From: Liolophura sinensis
Lineage: Eukaryota > Mollusca > Polyplacophora > Chitonida > Chitonidae
Reading direction: 5' to 3'
DNA length: 64,000 bases
Assembly: GCF_032854445.1 (NCBI RefSeq)
Contig: NC_088300.1
Span: 58,688,984 to 58,752,983 of the forward strand
The notes beneath the pieces were generated by a model, which had not been told where the DNA came from, searched no databases, and worked only from the letters and a program-made list of their open reading frames with translations. Numbering within the stretch: position 1 is the first letter of the stretch; each line of letters begins with the position of its first letter. Both the position numbers and the translations under genes were made by a program. Shown here in pieces: positions 26,301 to 39,058 of the stretch.

Positions 26301-29300
26301 CTTTTTTAATACAGAGGATAGCTGATATATAGAATTGCCCGAAAAGCTAAAATTAATGTCTCTACTGTCCGACAAAATTTTGATGAGACCAGATTGCTCC
26401 AAATAGGAACTCTCTCATGTGCTTACGATTTACGGATAGTTGATATCTACGTTATGTATGGATTCAATTCATCAAGTAAATAGGATCCATTTTCGATTTT
26501 ATGTGCATACATATGGATCAAAGTCTTTGTAGGGTGACCCTTACCCAAAGGAATACACGATACAGTTGTTTGGGGAGGGCCTGATGTGGGGGTCATCACA
26601 CACCTCCCAGCCACCATCCCCCATGCGGCCCATCCGTAACATCCTCTGACATAATACCTCAGCGTTACTTCCGTAACTGAAATGCAAATGTTTCAATGAT
26701 ACGTACAGTACAAACAAACTTTATCCAACACTTTCGGAACGCAGGTTGTCGTCAACCGCTCAAAGATTAAAAACGAGGAATTCGAAGGCCGGAAACCGAA
26801 AAGCGGAGTTTTGGCGGTTTTGTCTTGAACTTGTCTTGGTAATGGTCAGTCCACAGAATCGACAAGGTGATGTTAATATGCTGTGACACATGTACATGTT
26901 CGCATTTGTGTTCCACAACAACAGCACAAATCAAAGGTAAAATTAAGTATCCACGAAAAGCAAAAACTTTTTCGCAAAAAGCAACATTATGAAATCGAGA
27001 TCTCAATTTAACCGATAATGAATGAAAGTAAAAACGCGAAATATAAGCTCAGTGCATGCGAGTAAGGCGAACCTGCCGAGCCGTTGCACTATCCCCTTAA
27101 TGCTGAACGCTAACTTCCTCTTTCAAAGATCTCGAGTCTGACCTGATCCAGGATTGACCCTGGATCTACCTCCCCCGAATCGGGCGCTCTACCAAGTAAG
27201 CTATGGGGTCCGGTTCAACGCCTATAATTATAAAATTCCCTTTATCATTAAAACGGAAAATAACTAGCTTATGCACCATTTTTTTGAGTTATGTGTCTTA
27301 CTTGTGGTAGATATCTTTTATGGCGTTTTCATCCATGGTTTCCATTGCCTCCGGACTTGGAATATGTCCTGGTTCAGGGCTTGGGCAAGAAGGGAACTGT
27401 TCAATAAATACAACATGTAGGTAAATAATATAATTTGCAGAACTTAAATAAAAGCCCAGCAGACACCAGAGCTTAAAACCCAACTCAACTTCACCCGACC
27501 ATTGGATTGGGTCGTAAGTTTATGGAATTTGGACGCGACCATTCGCCTTTTCTTAGATTCGATCTTACTAGTACTAGGTCGAAAACGCAAAAACATGAAT
27601 ATGCGAAGGTGGATAACGCAATAAAACGAAAGTGCCAAGGTCGAAAACGCGAAAACACGAAAGTGCCAAGGTCAAAAACTCGAAAGAACGAAGTTAACTT
27701 CGGGTTTTCGCCTTCCGGTTTCTGCTGTTTCCATTTCTCGACTGAGCTTGTTGCTGCCTGTTGGAGTGAAGTCAGCCCGCATGAACCATGATCACTAACC
27801 TGCACTGCAAAGCAAAATCAAGAGCAGGACTAAAAATAGAACCAAAATCGAACTAAAGTCGAACAAAAGTCGCTAATATCTGCAAACACCCTATTAAAAT
27901 AGAAAAACAAATAATGCACTCGGATCTTCAGGAATTTTCGGAAAATGTTCATACGAAGTTAAATATATCCGATAATAAAGAAAGAGTAGTTACTGAGCTT
28001 AATTTTATTCTCAATCACAAATGGTTGGTTATCGCCGAAGTGTATGACGCATTAGTGCTCATTCGTGTCCATGTGAATGCATCGGTCAATTTAATTTCAG
28101 TCAAGTCGTAATAAGTTCCACCCAAGTCGTAATAAGTTCCACCCAGGTCGTAATCAGCTTAAGCTTAGTCGCATTCAGCTCCAGTCAAGTCGTATTCAGC
28201 TCCAGTAAAATCGTAACCAACTGTCAAGTTATTACCCCATACCAATAAGCTGAAAATAGGTATAACTGTATATATTTCCTGACCACGGGAGTGGGGGGGG
28301 GGGGGGAGTCGGGTGGATGGGGGTGGGTGAGTGTCTGCAACTTCATAACTCAGTGTTTAGGCGTCATTCCTCCGTATAGATCAGTCTGGACATTAGTTGA
28401 TGCTACTACCGAATGAAGTGACTAACCCATGCTCACAGTGTTTCCATTTTACATGGGTCCTAGCTGTCTTCTAGGTAACTGTTTTATCCTTTATTTGCTT
28501 ATTTATACACAAAATAAAGGCGATCAACAACCGTCATCTGTAAATCTCAATTAAATCAGAACGTGTTACCGCTGATATGTATAGTCAGTGTCGAGAGGAT
28601 CCAGTTTCTTCGTCAGCGAGGCACTGCTTACTTTTTGAAAGGGTATAAAAAGCATATATTGTTGAAAAATATGAAAAAGAGTACAAACATACCATACTAT
28701 GCACATCTTGATAGTTGCTACTACACTCTAGAAACTTCACTTCCATACTAAGGAGGAGTTGATTGCATAGAAATGCACCCCATATCAGAATTAAATGACA
28801 AGGCAAGACAAGATATAAGTTTAGCACCAGTTTAGAACTAACAAAAAGATCATTTTGGATACAAATTGAAATACTTTGTACATCTTGAAGGTGTGTACTA
28901 CACAATCTGTGAGTTTCATCAGCTTTACTTCCCTGCTGTTGGAGGAGTTGATTACTTAGAAATGCAGCCCCTATTAGAAAGACATGCTGACTGAGATAAG
29001 AAACAAGATGACACCACCTAGACCAGCATCATGAACTAATCATGAGGATTTTATGACGTATACATCTCTTCAGTACATGTTTGGAACTCGAAGTCGCCTA
29101 CTTGCCATGTAACAGGAAAAGAAGAGTAAACAGAACTGAAGAAAGTAGCCTTACGGGTGTGTCAGCAGCTGTCACTCACAGCTATCGTCAATTTTGCTAC
29201 TTGAGCTGCATATTTTCTTGCACTGGGCCGATTCTCCGCTTATTATACCAGGCCGTTTAAGATAACATGCACATCTTAAAAGTACAAGCTATACTACAAA

Positions 29301-30503
29301 ATAAGAGATTAGAAGAAACTTCCTTTGTTTACTGTTGTAGGACATGATTACAAAATAATTATACACGACTTTTTCGATAATTTGTTTCATGTCTCAACGT
29401 CTGTGTGTAATCTTAATTCAACAGCGTGTATTTTAACAAGTCGAAAAATATGATCTAAAAAAAAGAAAACAATCAAAAGGTCGATTGTCATCGTCATATA
29501 GCGCTGACTAGGCCCTATAGGTGAAATATTCTTGAGCACAATATAAGACAAGAATCAAATGACATATATAGGAACGTGTATTATAAATTATTACTGTTTA
29601 CGACTTGACTGAAGTTGGGTGGGGCTTGGACCAAGTTGGGCACGACTTGACTAAACTTGGGAATGCCTTGACTAAAGTTAGGAATGACTTGACTAAAGTT
29701 GGGTATGGCTTAGCCTGGGTACGAGTTAACATGAATTCAAGTATTTGCTGTACAATAGACACCGAATCGCTACCAACATGAATTTCAACATCAAACAAGC
29801 ACAGTGGCATTAAGATAACCATGGCCTTTTAACATGTAGTAACCTGACAAATCCACACATGAAATTAAAGTAAAACCTGGCTCCGACTGCCGGATTCGAA
29901 CATGTTACCACGCTATAACCCACTATAAGCCGGAGATAGCCCTGGCATAATATGCCTACCCTTGACAACGATTGTAGTTGATAACCTATCCATTTAAAAG
30001 GCAATAGCGGTATATCTTTTACGTTAAACTGCGATGTAAAGTGTGGAAATTTGCTTAGGCCAAACACACCAAGGGCATTTTAAGCATGTTGGAGCATTAA
30101 AACCTGAGGGACAAACGACCTTATTTCATACTAGTGGATCATTCTCGCACGAACGGCACATACTGGTGCGAGTTTTCCTCACGTGCACTCGAGATTTTGC
30201 GGCATGTGCATGTAGAAATTTGCCACGTGGACGAACATTTTTTTTTAACATTCACGCCCTTAGCTCCATGGTCGAATAGCGAGATGGCGAGTGTTCGTTA
30301 AAACTCCAATCAATTAAACAAATAAAAGAAACCACGACGTAGTGCAATTGTGTCGTGTTGATTTACTGTAAAGTTCTTACCTGCGGTTCCACTGCCTTTA
30401 TTGTGCGGCCATGACCAGCTTCCATTGATAGCAGAAGGAAATGCGTTATGAGCAAACATACAAAAACCATACCCAAAACTACACATAAAATTTTACTCTT
30501 CAT
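20365..30503 (-). CDS. METTL24-like: METTL24-like membrane-anchored methyltransferase, six exons, 304 aa
   Basis: Exons in transcript order: 30503-30381, 27396-27302, 26676-26545, 25633-25559, 25118-24947, 20682-20365. All junctions are GT/AG, the phases agree and the sum is 915 nt. Residues 1-41 give MKSK followed by a hydrophobic stretch (about 5-26), a type II signal anchor. Residues 92-102 read GDGGWEVCDDP, 113-126 VYSFGINYDFSFDD, 133-142 GCEVHSFDPS and 203-214 DVMKMDIEHCEW. This is the motif order of the METTL24/Methyltransf_22 family of putative SAM-dependent methyltransferases, whose substrate is not established. Human METTL24 is somewhat longer. The start lies just inside an exon that opens with an acceptor at 30527, so a 5' UTR exon, or a short N-terminal extension (the upstream frame is open), is expected further out. 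Membrane topology suggests the secretory pathway. Introns hold SINE, MITE and tandem repeats. Confidence 0.88.
22334..22583 (-). mobile_element. full-length SINE family 1, in METTL24-like intron 5
   Basis: Read on the minus strand it starts with a tRNA-like head (box A-like TGGCTCAATTGGTTAGCGCGC, box B-like GAGTTCAAGTCC), then a unique body, then an (AATA)n tail. A 14-bp target duplication TCGTAAACCTTTAA flanks it at 22320-22333 and 22584-22597, proving retrotransposition. Confidence 0.93.
23157..23397. mobile_element. MITE-like element, about 241 bp
   Basis: The ends are inverted: GGCCCCAGTTGTTC at the left, and GGGCCCCGTTGTTC when the right end is read in reverse. Subterminal GTTTAAA/TTTAAAC motifs point inward. 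It has no coding capacity. The target duplication could not be settled. It lies in intron 5 of the METTL24-like gene. Confidence 0.6.
24535..24800. repeat. degenerate tandem repeat, about 40 bp unit
   Basis: Repeating pattern of 'TGGAAACAGT(T/A)-TTACCT(G/A)' alternating with 'AAACAGTTCTC-CTT-GATG'. About six diverged copies lie between METTL24-like exons 5 and 6. Confidence 0.55.
27040..27217 (-). mobile_element. truncated SINE family 2, METTL24-like intron 2
   Basis: On the minus strand the head reads GGACCCCATAGCTTACTTGGTAGAGCGCC (box A-like) followed by GGGTCAATCCTGGATCAGG. The family landmark GGGGATAGTGCAACGGCTCGGC comes at the far end. The same landmarks occur in the longer copy at 63415-63762. 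The 3' part is missing. Confidence 0.8.
27580..27700. repeat. short tandem repeat, about 30-36 bp unit
   Basis: 'CGAAAGTGCCAAGGTC(G/A)AAAAC(G/T)CGAAA' occurs twice in near-perfect form, with partial copies on each side. It lies in intron 1 of the METTL24-like gene. Confidence 0.7.
28098..28220. repeat. 21-bp tandem repeat
   Basis: 'AAGTCGTAATAAGTTCCACCC' is repeated exactly, then decays into AGTCGTATTCAGCTCCAGT variants. About five to six units lie in METTL24-like intron 1. Confidence 0.8.
28640..29060. repeat. tandem duplication, about 190 bp unit
   Basis: GGAGGAGTTGATT(G/A)C(A/T)TAGAAATGCA(C/G)CCCC occurs near 28752 and 28942, with preceding matches (ATCTTGA-(A/G)GT--(G/C)TACTACAC, TTCACTTCC) at the same offset. 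Just over two diverged copies. Confidence 0.7.
29600..29722. repeat. 24-bp tandem repeat
   Basis: GACTTGACTAAAGTTGGG(A/T)ATG-type units repeat five times. On the minus strand the 24-bp period makes an 8-residue repeat (xLVKSxPT) that keeps an ORF open by chance. It lies in METTL24-like intron 1 and is not supported as coding. Confidence 0.8.
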
Positions 30504-30527
30504 CTCTTCATCAGCTGCCTTGAACAC

Positions 30528-33451
30528 CTGTAAGTATGATAATTTAAGTTAAACATCAAGATGAGTAGGTTATACAGTGAAACGCCATTTACATAACAAA
30601 GAAGCTGCCGTTGCAGGTCTCACCTCTGTGAAAGCGGAGACTGGCTTACCATGACAATGTGGCCACATGTGTGTTCAGACACCAGCCTCTGCACATGCTC
30701 CATACAGATGACGTGTCGTCACAGGAGCAAGCATTATGATGTATATTCCACACCTTCACAGCCCTTCCCCCACCTCCCCCACAACCCCTACCACCACTAC
30801 TTTTTACCCTAACCATATAAAAAAAAAATACACCCCAGTGAAAATCCACTGCTTTCCTCACTTTTGAAATTTATCAGAAACGGATGTTAAAATACTGCTT
30901 TTAACTTGTTCAAACAGATCAACGAACTGCAATTTTGGTGGGCAGATATTTTAACCTTGGGAAGAACAACAATCTCGTTATTGAAAATTGATGTCTGAAA
31001 TTTTGTGATTTACTAAATCGGGTAATATAACTCTGTATTCAAACGGGAATAAAGAATATACATTCAGTGCTCCGAAAGGCCATTTATCCGCCAACAAAGC
31101 TCAACGCAGTTTTTGCACTATTTTAAGGCATATTTTTAGCAATGCGACTAAACAAATGGTTTATACAGCCAAGTCTGCATCTTTTCTATTACAAAAAACG
31201 TAAGTCCAGTATCGAGTTTATCTAGGTTTTTACCATAATGCTCGACAGAAATTCCCTTTTGTTATTTTGCAGGATGTCCCCTCCCTGGTCTTACGACACA
31301 ACCTTTTAACTCTTCCCAGCCTTCTTTTGTTTGCATACTTTTACTGGTTCCGAAAAAAAAGGTTTACGGTGGTTATAGTATAGTATAGTATAGTATAGTA
31401 TAGTATGAACATTGTTCAGTTTGTTCGCATAGTGTCTCGTGATCTCTTTTTCTCTGAGTTTTTCTCTTTTTTTTTAGGCCTGCTTAATAAAAAGAAAAAC
31501 TCCCACCAGGTCTCTTTTTCTGGGAGTTAAAAAACGCAGAGTGAAAAAAAAGAAAACCGCCACGTTCGTTTAACCGGTGCACACTACCTTGAGGATGGAT
31601 ATTTTTTTCTCGATCACTTGAACGGCTATATAGGATCCAAGGATTTTCTGGACCTTGGCGCCCACTGGGCACTCGCATCTTTGGCTGCAGGCGATAATGT
31701 CAGACTATATATATAAATTATGAATAAACCATAAATAAACCAGAAATTGTAGACATACATGAATGTGCAAGTATGTGTACATATGTGTAAAACAATTTGA
31801 CCATATAATGCACAATTTAAGTACATGTCTAAACACTGTAGACATGTGTGCAAATAATAATTTTATTTACATTTCTTTGCAAATATATATAATTTGAGAG
31901 TAAATACAGACCGTGTCTGCCCATAACATCGTTGTAAACAGTGATCCCTTTCTACTCTCGCAAAACTAAAACTTTCGTTGAAATTATATATACTTGTAAA
32001 TGTTATAAAATTAGTCTTTGCTAATTCTGAGAAATTCCGGAACTGTTTCAGATCGACGGTTACAGGCGTGACGACTCACATGAAGAGCGAGTAACTCTTA
32101 TTGTAAAAAGAAAGACAAATAAAGAACCATCCAAGACACCGCTTTAAATTTTATTTGACAGGAGCCATCATGGTGTATTTCCCCTTACACGCATCGGTAA
32201 AAAAAAAAAAAAATTTCATCCACCACGGTGTAGGACTGTGACAATAAGGACATTCAAACCATAAAACCTGAACAAAAAACACCTCACGCACTTCAACAAA
32301 TTACCCCCAACACTTCAACAAGTCTCACAAAAATTCATTGAGAATATTAGTTGCAGTTGAGCTGACACAATCTCAAAATCCAACATATATCATAAAAGGG
32401 TGATAAGAGTAAATAATTGATACACCGTTACCCCCAACAAAACATTAATATCTGTATATCACCCACGTGTATCATGCCCACAAAGTTTCACAAATATCGA
32501 CAAAACCGTTGGAGGAGGTGCGCTCATCAACACTTCCTCTTCAGATTACATCATGAAACTGGGAAAACTGTGAAACCCCTGCTTTTGATAATCATACAAC
32601 AAATCACTCGTGTATATTCAAGTATATTCAGAAGATTATAGACCAAACAATAGGCCTATGCATAAACCCCGAGGTTATATAATATACACTCTGCAATCTA
32701 TGAGTTTCATGATTCTCTCCACATTAATTTTCAAGACATAAGAATGAGATTGATGAAAGACATTTGTCTGAGCCGTTTCAAATCGAGAGTGACACTGGCG
32801 AATCCCATTTCCTTAACCGATGTGTCATCGGGTCAATTTTGGATCTATGTTATGGAATCTGATTGTAATCGTGTGACACAAAACTCCAGGAGTTCATCTT
32901 TTTTTTTTATCTCATTACGTGATTCAACAACAACACCATGGGTCATTGTTCTGTCACATCACTACAAAACTGTCAAGTCACCGATTTGAATAAACCCGCG
33001 GGGATTTCATGTGGCCAAAGAAACATTTACGGGAGGGACCTTGTGACAAGCGTCATCATTCAACTCTACTGCCATCAACGGAGAGCAAACCAAGTAATTC
33101 CGCTTCTTGCCCAACCCAGTTTTGTTGCAGACGTTTATTCGCTTGTGCATGCGGAAAGGTAAGACTGTTCACAGAGACCTGTTTTAACACCACAGATTAC
33201 TTAAATGACATTACTGAAAAGGCTACCAAACCCCTGGTTGACATGATCTCTGTTAATATATCAGAAATATATCAACTATTCGAAAAGCTCGATATATTAT
33301 AGCAGGAAATTGTTTTACAGGGATGTTGACATTGAAAACTACGTACAGCATTGTAGATCCGGGCTGAAAGTGTTGTTGTAGTAAAGACCCTTAAGTATAC
33401 ACATCAGAAAAGGACTGCCGTTCCAGTTGATGTGACTACGTGTATTGCCTT
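30528..33451. other. non-genic stretch upstream of the METTL24-like coding exon
   Basis: It should contain the promoter and 5' UTR exon(s) of the minus-strand METTL24-like gene, but no clear donor/TSS could be fixed. A C-rich tract lies at 30768-30800, (TATAG)n at 31374-31406, and AT-rich sequence elsewhere. Confidence 0.5.
31374..31406. repeat. (TATAG)n microsatellite
   Basis: Six to seven perfect TATAG units. Confidence 0.95.
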
Positions 33452-33704
33452 GTTTATTTTCCTAATTGATTCGTGTTTTATGCCGTACACAAGAATATGT
33501 CACTTATACAACTGCGGCCAGCATTATGGTGGGAGGAACCCGGCACAGCCCGGGGGAACCACGACCATGCGCAAGTTGCTGGAAATCATTCCCAAGTACG
33601 GCCGGAGAGGAAACTAGCATAAACTGGATTTGAATTTACATCAACCGTATTGATGGGAGGCTCCTGGATTATTGCGCCGCGCTGGCGTGCTTATCCCCTC
33701 GGCC
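33452..33704 (-). mobile_element. SINE family 1 copy, older
   Basis: Carries the family body (GCCAGCATTATGGTGGGAGGAA, CGGCCGGAGAGGAA) and a mutated head (GCGCGCTGGCGTGC). It is more diverged than the copy at 34887, and no clear target duplication is seen. Confidence 0.8.
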
Positions 33705-34886
33705 AGTTTTGGAGATTTCCAAGTCGGCTTTGCGGACCTGTGTATTTAGGTCTACATTCTTTAACTTATGTTGTTTTCAAAACCAACATCAGTAGGAACA
33801 GCAGACAGTCTACTACAACGCCCTTCTATCAGGATACTATATGGCGATGATATATGAACATGTAATATAATGTAAGACACAGAGCAAAAAGAGTAAATCC
33901 AGAGCAACGATGACAGTGTGATAGCTGGCAAATGGTCACACGTAACCAGTGAAATATGGCCTCTTGTGAGTTACCTCAGTCAGAGTTTTATTCTAATTGT
34001 CCATGTAAATGCATAAATAGTAATAATTTACACGCCCCCAAGCACCACCGCTTAAGCAGAATTAGGGGGGGGGGGGGGGGAATGCATTGATGTTAATTGC
34101 AATTTAATTAGATCAGACTGTGCAACATATTATACGTTCCCAACATATATGCATTTTTCTCTGGTTACCTAACTTTATATTTCATGTTGCATCATACAGT
34201 GCAGTTTGAACTCTTGTAAGATTTGAATGGGTAAACCTACTTTTTCCTATCCAGGTGATTTTGTACGTAACCAGTTCATGTGATCTCGGATTTTAGATTT
34301 AATACTTCCCAAAATATACAAAGACCACCTATCCACATGTATTTTTACTAACCTCTTCAATTTTTCTTGGCCACGGTACTGTTAGCAGGCAATACTTTTC
34401 CTCCGGTACCTAATTTCTGTTAGTCAATTTGATTGTCGCTAATACTAAATATTATCATTATATAAGTTTGCACTGACTTGCCAAATACTAGGACCAGCTC
34501 ACAAATTGGCACTTGGTTTGCGACCGCACTGCTGGGAGGCTCCTGTGTCATTTTCCATTGTACCGAGAAGCCAAAGAATCTCGTCATGCTTTGCATTTGT
34601 TTCAATTTTGTTGCATTATAAGAGTAGTTAATCTTTACAGCAGGTACCTCGGCATTCTCCGGCATTTCATCAGTTCTCTCTGATGTCTCTCTGTTCATGT
34701 CAGTCACTCCGTAAGGTCATGTTTTTGGAAAAAGGCCTTATTCAAGGAGTTTTGTACATGTATTTTTGTTATATGTTTTGGGAATGTATATTACCGAACG
34801 GTCTCTATTTTGTTTTGATCAGGTATAGGGTGGTGTTAGTGTTTCCGTAACGAGACACACCAAATATACACGACTGGAAATATTAA

Positions 34887-35151
34887 TTTATTTATTTATT
34901 TGATTGGTGTTTTAAGGCGTACTCAAGAATATTTCACTTACATGACGGCAGCCAGCAACATGGTGGGTGGAAACCGGGCAGAGCTCGGGGGAAACCCATA
35001 ACCATCCGCAGCTTGCTGGCAGACCTTCGCACCTACGGCCGGAGAGGAAGCCAGCATGAGTTGGACTTGAACTCACAGCGACCACATTGGTGAGAGACTC
35101 CTGGGTCATTACGCTGTGCTAGCGCGCTAACCAACTGAGCCACGGAGGCCC
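34887..35151 (-). mobile_element. full-length SINE family 1 copy, young
   Basis: The tRNA-like head, body and (AATA)n tail are all present. A perfect 13-bp target duplication CTGGAAATATTAA flanks it at 34874-34886 and 35152-35164. Its low divergence from the 47571 copy suggests recent activity. Confidence 0.95.
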
Positions 35152-35369
35152 CTGGAAATATTAAGAAAACATTTGGACTGGGCTACATTGTAAATTAAAT
35201 ACACTACTCTGTGTACCATCCTTGAAATATTTTGTCAACATCTGACATCTCGGAATAGTTGGTGGAGAATAACAGACAGAAAGCAAATTTTAATGTCAAA
35301 ACTTGATGACTTGAGATATTTATGGTTCACTGAACCAACAAGGACTGACCCAGAGGGAAGTAAAAAAAA

Positions 35370-36095
35370 GAGACCCATGAAATGACGTTGACAAATGGAG
35401 ATTAGACAAAAACAATCTCATAAGAATGATGCTGACAAATGAAAAAAAAAAAGCCCTGGACAGTTACATGAAGATGTTGACAAAATGGAGGGAAGTAATG
35501 AACGGTTCCATAGAATGACACTGACAAATGGAGAAATGATGCCGGCAGATGGAGAGAAAAAAATGAACAGTCCCATCAAATGTTGCTGACAGATGGAGAG
35601 AAGAAATGAACAGTCTAATAAAATGACACTGATGAATGAAGAGAACTAATGAACAGTCCCATGAAATGATGTTGACAGATGAAGAGAAGAAATGAACAGT
35701 CTAATGAAATGATGCTGACAGATGGAGAGAAGTAATGAAAAGTCTCATGAAATGATGCTGACAGATGGAGAGAAGTAATGAACAGTCTCATGAAATGATG
35801 CTGACAGATGGAGAGAAGTAATGAACAGTCTCATGAAATGATGCTGACAGATGGAGAGAAGTAATGAACAGTCTCATGAAATGATGCTGACAGATGGAGA
35901 GAAGTAAGTGAATAATGAATAGTAAAACTGTTATCAAATGTTTGCTGATAGATGAAAAGTAGCCATGCACAGTCACATGAAATGGCTGATACGTAAAAAA
36001 AAAGCCATGAACAGTCCCAACAAAAAATGTGAACTGTTGAAGAGAGGTCATTGATAGTCCCTGATGATGACAGATGAAAAGAAGTCATGCACAGT
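35370..36095. repeat. 43-bp satellite array
   Basis: The core unit GATGGAGAGAAGTAATGAACAGTCTCATGAAATGATGCTGACA starts at 35721 and 35764 and continues at the same 43-bp period. The central units (about 35700-35905) are almost identical, while outer units are decayed, as expected of an array that turns over by unequal exchange in its middle. Minus-strand ORFs rich in FHETVHYF are translated repeat, not protein. Confidence 0.9.
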
Positions 36096-39058
36096 ACCAT
36101 GGAATAATGCTAAGAAATAGAGAAAACCATCCAATACGTATTATTTTCATAAACAGCTCCCAGATCAAGATCACAAAAGATCAAATTAATGTTTATAAAA
36201 TGTGTTCACCTTTTGTACCTTAAGTTTTGCTTGTTTTTTATTACACTTGATTAATTCTGACTGTTCCATTCCCCTATTAGATTCACTTAAGAGATTTATG
36301 TGAAGTTTAATTTCTTATCAGAAAACCTACATGCTGACATCAAAAGTATCATTTTAAGAAGGTGGTTTTAAATGTGAAACTCGACTTCGTACCACTGAAC
36401 ATTTTGAAAACAACTTGATTTAAACCTGTTTAAACTTGCTTATTGTAATATTTTAAGGCATACATACAGTCACAAGATTAATCATTACGAAAATGCTCAT
36501 AGCAGAACTCCCTATCATCAAAATAAAAGTAAAAAGAGGAAAAAAGGAAATTTGAAGGTAATGCAATGAAATGAGGACTTCAAAGACAGATGTCCTAATA
36601 TTAAAAACTCACGTGGAACAAACCATTCAGAAAAAACGAAAACAAATGACTGATTCGCTCTGTTTTATTACAACACAATAAATTAGCATTTAACTCTTCT
36701 CTGAATATCTCATACATTACACATGTAAATCAATGCTTATCTGCCTTAATTACCACATATTTGACAAATGTGCATTTCACAATGTATCTTTGTCAACAGA
36801 ACTGAGAACTGGTGTGTTCTGACCATCTCAAGTGATCCATACTATTACCATTTATACTAAAGTACTAGAGTATACCATTTACACTAATAGTATAAATGCA
36901 TTAAACCCTGTATTACAGTTGTAAATTAGAACAAGCATTATGGCACACTTTGTAGAGTTACATGCACCTTTTCTTTACTACCAGTGTAAACTTCCTGCTA
37001 TTGTAGTAATAAATAGCTCAAATTGACAAAATAAATATGTGAGTTATTCAAAAAAAAAAAAAAAAAACAGAAAATTTAAATGCACCCAAATGTGGAAAAC
37101 ATACAGAATAAAAACACACAAATGAAGTGAGACTCCTACAGTGTAATTGCGCAGTTTGAAATCTCCCTTCAAGTGGAAATGGAAGTACATGTACCATTAC
37201 AAAACCAATGAAAAAAAAAAACAACCACATGTAGGTTTTCATGTAAAAATATGACAACAAAAGCGCAAATACTTAACCTGGTGTAAATGTCACAACTACA
37301 TGTAGTTGTCCTGTTACCCATAATGACCAAAACAATCTACAAAAGCTGTTAAACCTGGGATTAAGATAGACGTCTATCTTAATATTACAACGCATATCAT
37401 ATCAGTTTAATATCAGGTGAAAACTGTTTCATAGATTCCTATCCTCACATACCAATGGCAATATCACACAAATATAAGATTTCATGTGAGTCTTTCTGTC
37501 ATTTCTACTGTGCACGAGTGTCAGGCCATATATACATTTTATGTAGTTAATTTTATTCTTTATCTATTATGACTGCTTATGAAAATAGAGATGCTTATTG
37601 AGTCATAATATTTACTTTTCAATCAAAATGTAATAGAATTTAAAGAAAATTCTGTTTTAAAGGGTCAATCCCGCCTTTACACATAATTATTTAATAACTT
37701 TGCCTGACTATTACATGCAGGAGTCATGAGAAACAATTAAATAAGAGTGACCTAACATGTGCTTGAAACTGCTGACCTAGTGCATACAGAAGCTGACGCT
37801 GTTACATGTATATACATCCACATAGTCTGACATAATTTGCTGTAGAACGTATTTACGTATGAACATTGTGACTCCAGTGCATATTTTTTGTTGTGAGACT
37901 CTCTGTCAAACAGTGGCATCTACCAAACCTCTGAAAATAAAGTTAAAACTCTGCCCTTATACAAATGGGCAAACAAGTGAATCTCTTAAATTAACTCCAA
38001 GTTTGCCTCATAACTTGAAACACTGGTTGGATATTACAGACTGCTCACATCTACTCCATGTATAATTCTTGTCTTCACAGGTAATACAGGTACTTCTAAA
38101 TGCCAAGCACTGCATTACATTTGGGTGACACTCAAGCACTGTAGCAGTGTATAATTCTAACGCATACACACATGTACATCAACTACATGTATAGCATTTC
38201 ACAAATACTTCACGACACCAAATTAACACCTCAGCTCACTCCTATATCATTAACATGTTGTTCTGTTTGTACACACAAAGTACCATTGCATAAACAACAC
38301 ATGATATATATATGCCTGAAGGTGTGAGAAGTTCCTGTATGAGGAAGGTATCACATATTGTTTAATATGAGTGGACCACAGTGACTAATGTCTCTACACT
38401 CCCATTAGTAGAGCTAGCTCAATACCTTTTGAACAGTCTGCCTTTCAGAGACAGACATGCGTACATGTATTCTACTTCCTCTTAATGCACTAATGACTTA
38501 ATTACTCCTTATTTCCAATTTTTCAACCAAACTCGAGATGCAAACAATACTGAATAATCAGAATATCACATCTGCATACTGCAGATTTCTGGACATAAAC
38601 ATTCAGTGTGCTGTATCCCCAAATTTTACACAAATGATACAAAGATGATACGAAATACATGGACCACATATCTTTTTGCACAAAATTATTAAAGCGGACT
38701 CTACATATTTCTACAGAGTGATTATCCACATACAAAAACTGAATACACATGTTTATGGTTACCTGAACAAAGCTCATACTGGCACATGTTTGGTTTGTTC
38801 CTTAAAAATATTTTTTGATTCATCACTGAGAGACCTGGATTCATAAAAAAAAAATGTCATGAAAACTGCTGTGTTCATTTCGTAACATGTACAATACATC
38901 ATTATGATATAAAACAATTGAATGCTAAAAAAAATAAAATATTTGTAAAATAAATGAATTAATGCTGATTATACGTAAACATGTGGTCCTAGGAATGACA
39001 GTTTGGAGACTAAACTCATCAGAATAAAAGTGCAACTTGAACTCAAGGACATGCGTCT
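36096..39058. other. non-genic stretch, 3' flank of the transporter gene
   Basis: AT-rich. It should contain the 3' UTR of the minus-strand transporter ending at 39059. Minus-strand AATAAA motifs (TTTATT on the plus strand) near 37552 and 36663 are possible poly(A) signals. An A-run lies at 37051-37067. Confidence 0.5.

Noticed and set aside
29880-29960. GGATTCGAAC T-loop-like motif suggesting a tRNA gene on the minus strand
   Set aside because: The acceptor and anticodon arms cannot be folded into a tRNA.
34420-34707. 95-codon minus-strand ORF starting MTDMNRETSERTDEM
   Set aside because: The first part looks protein-like but there are no partner exons or family motifs. Too weak to call.
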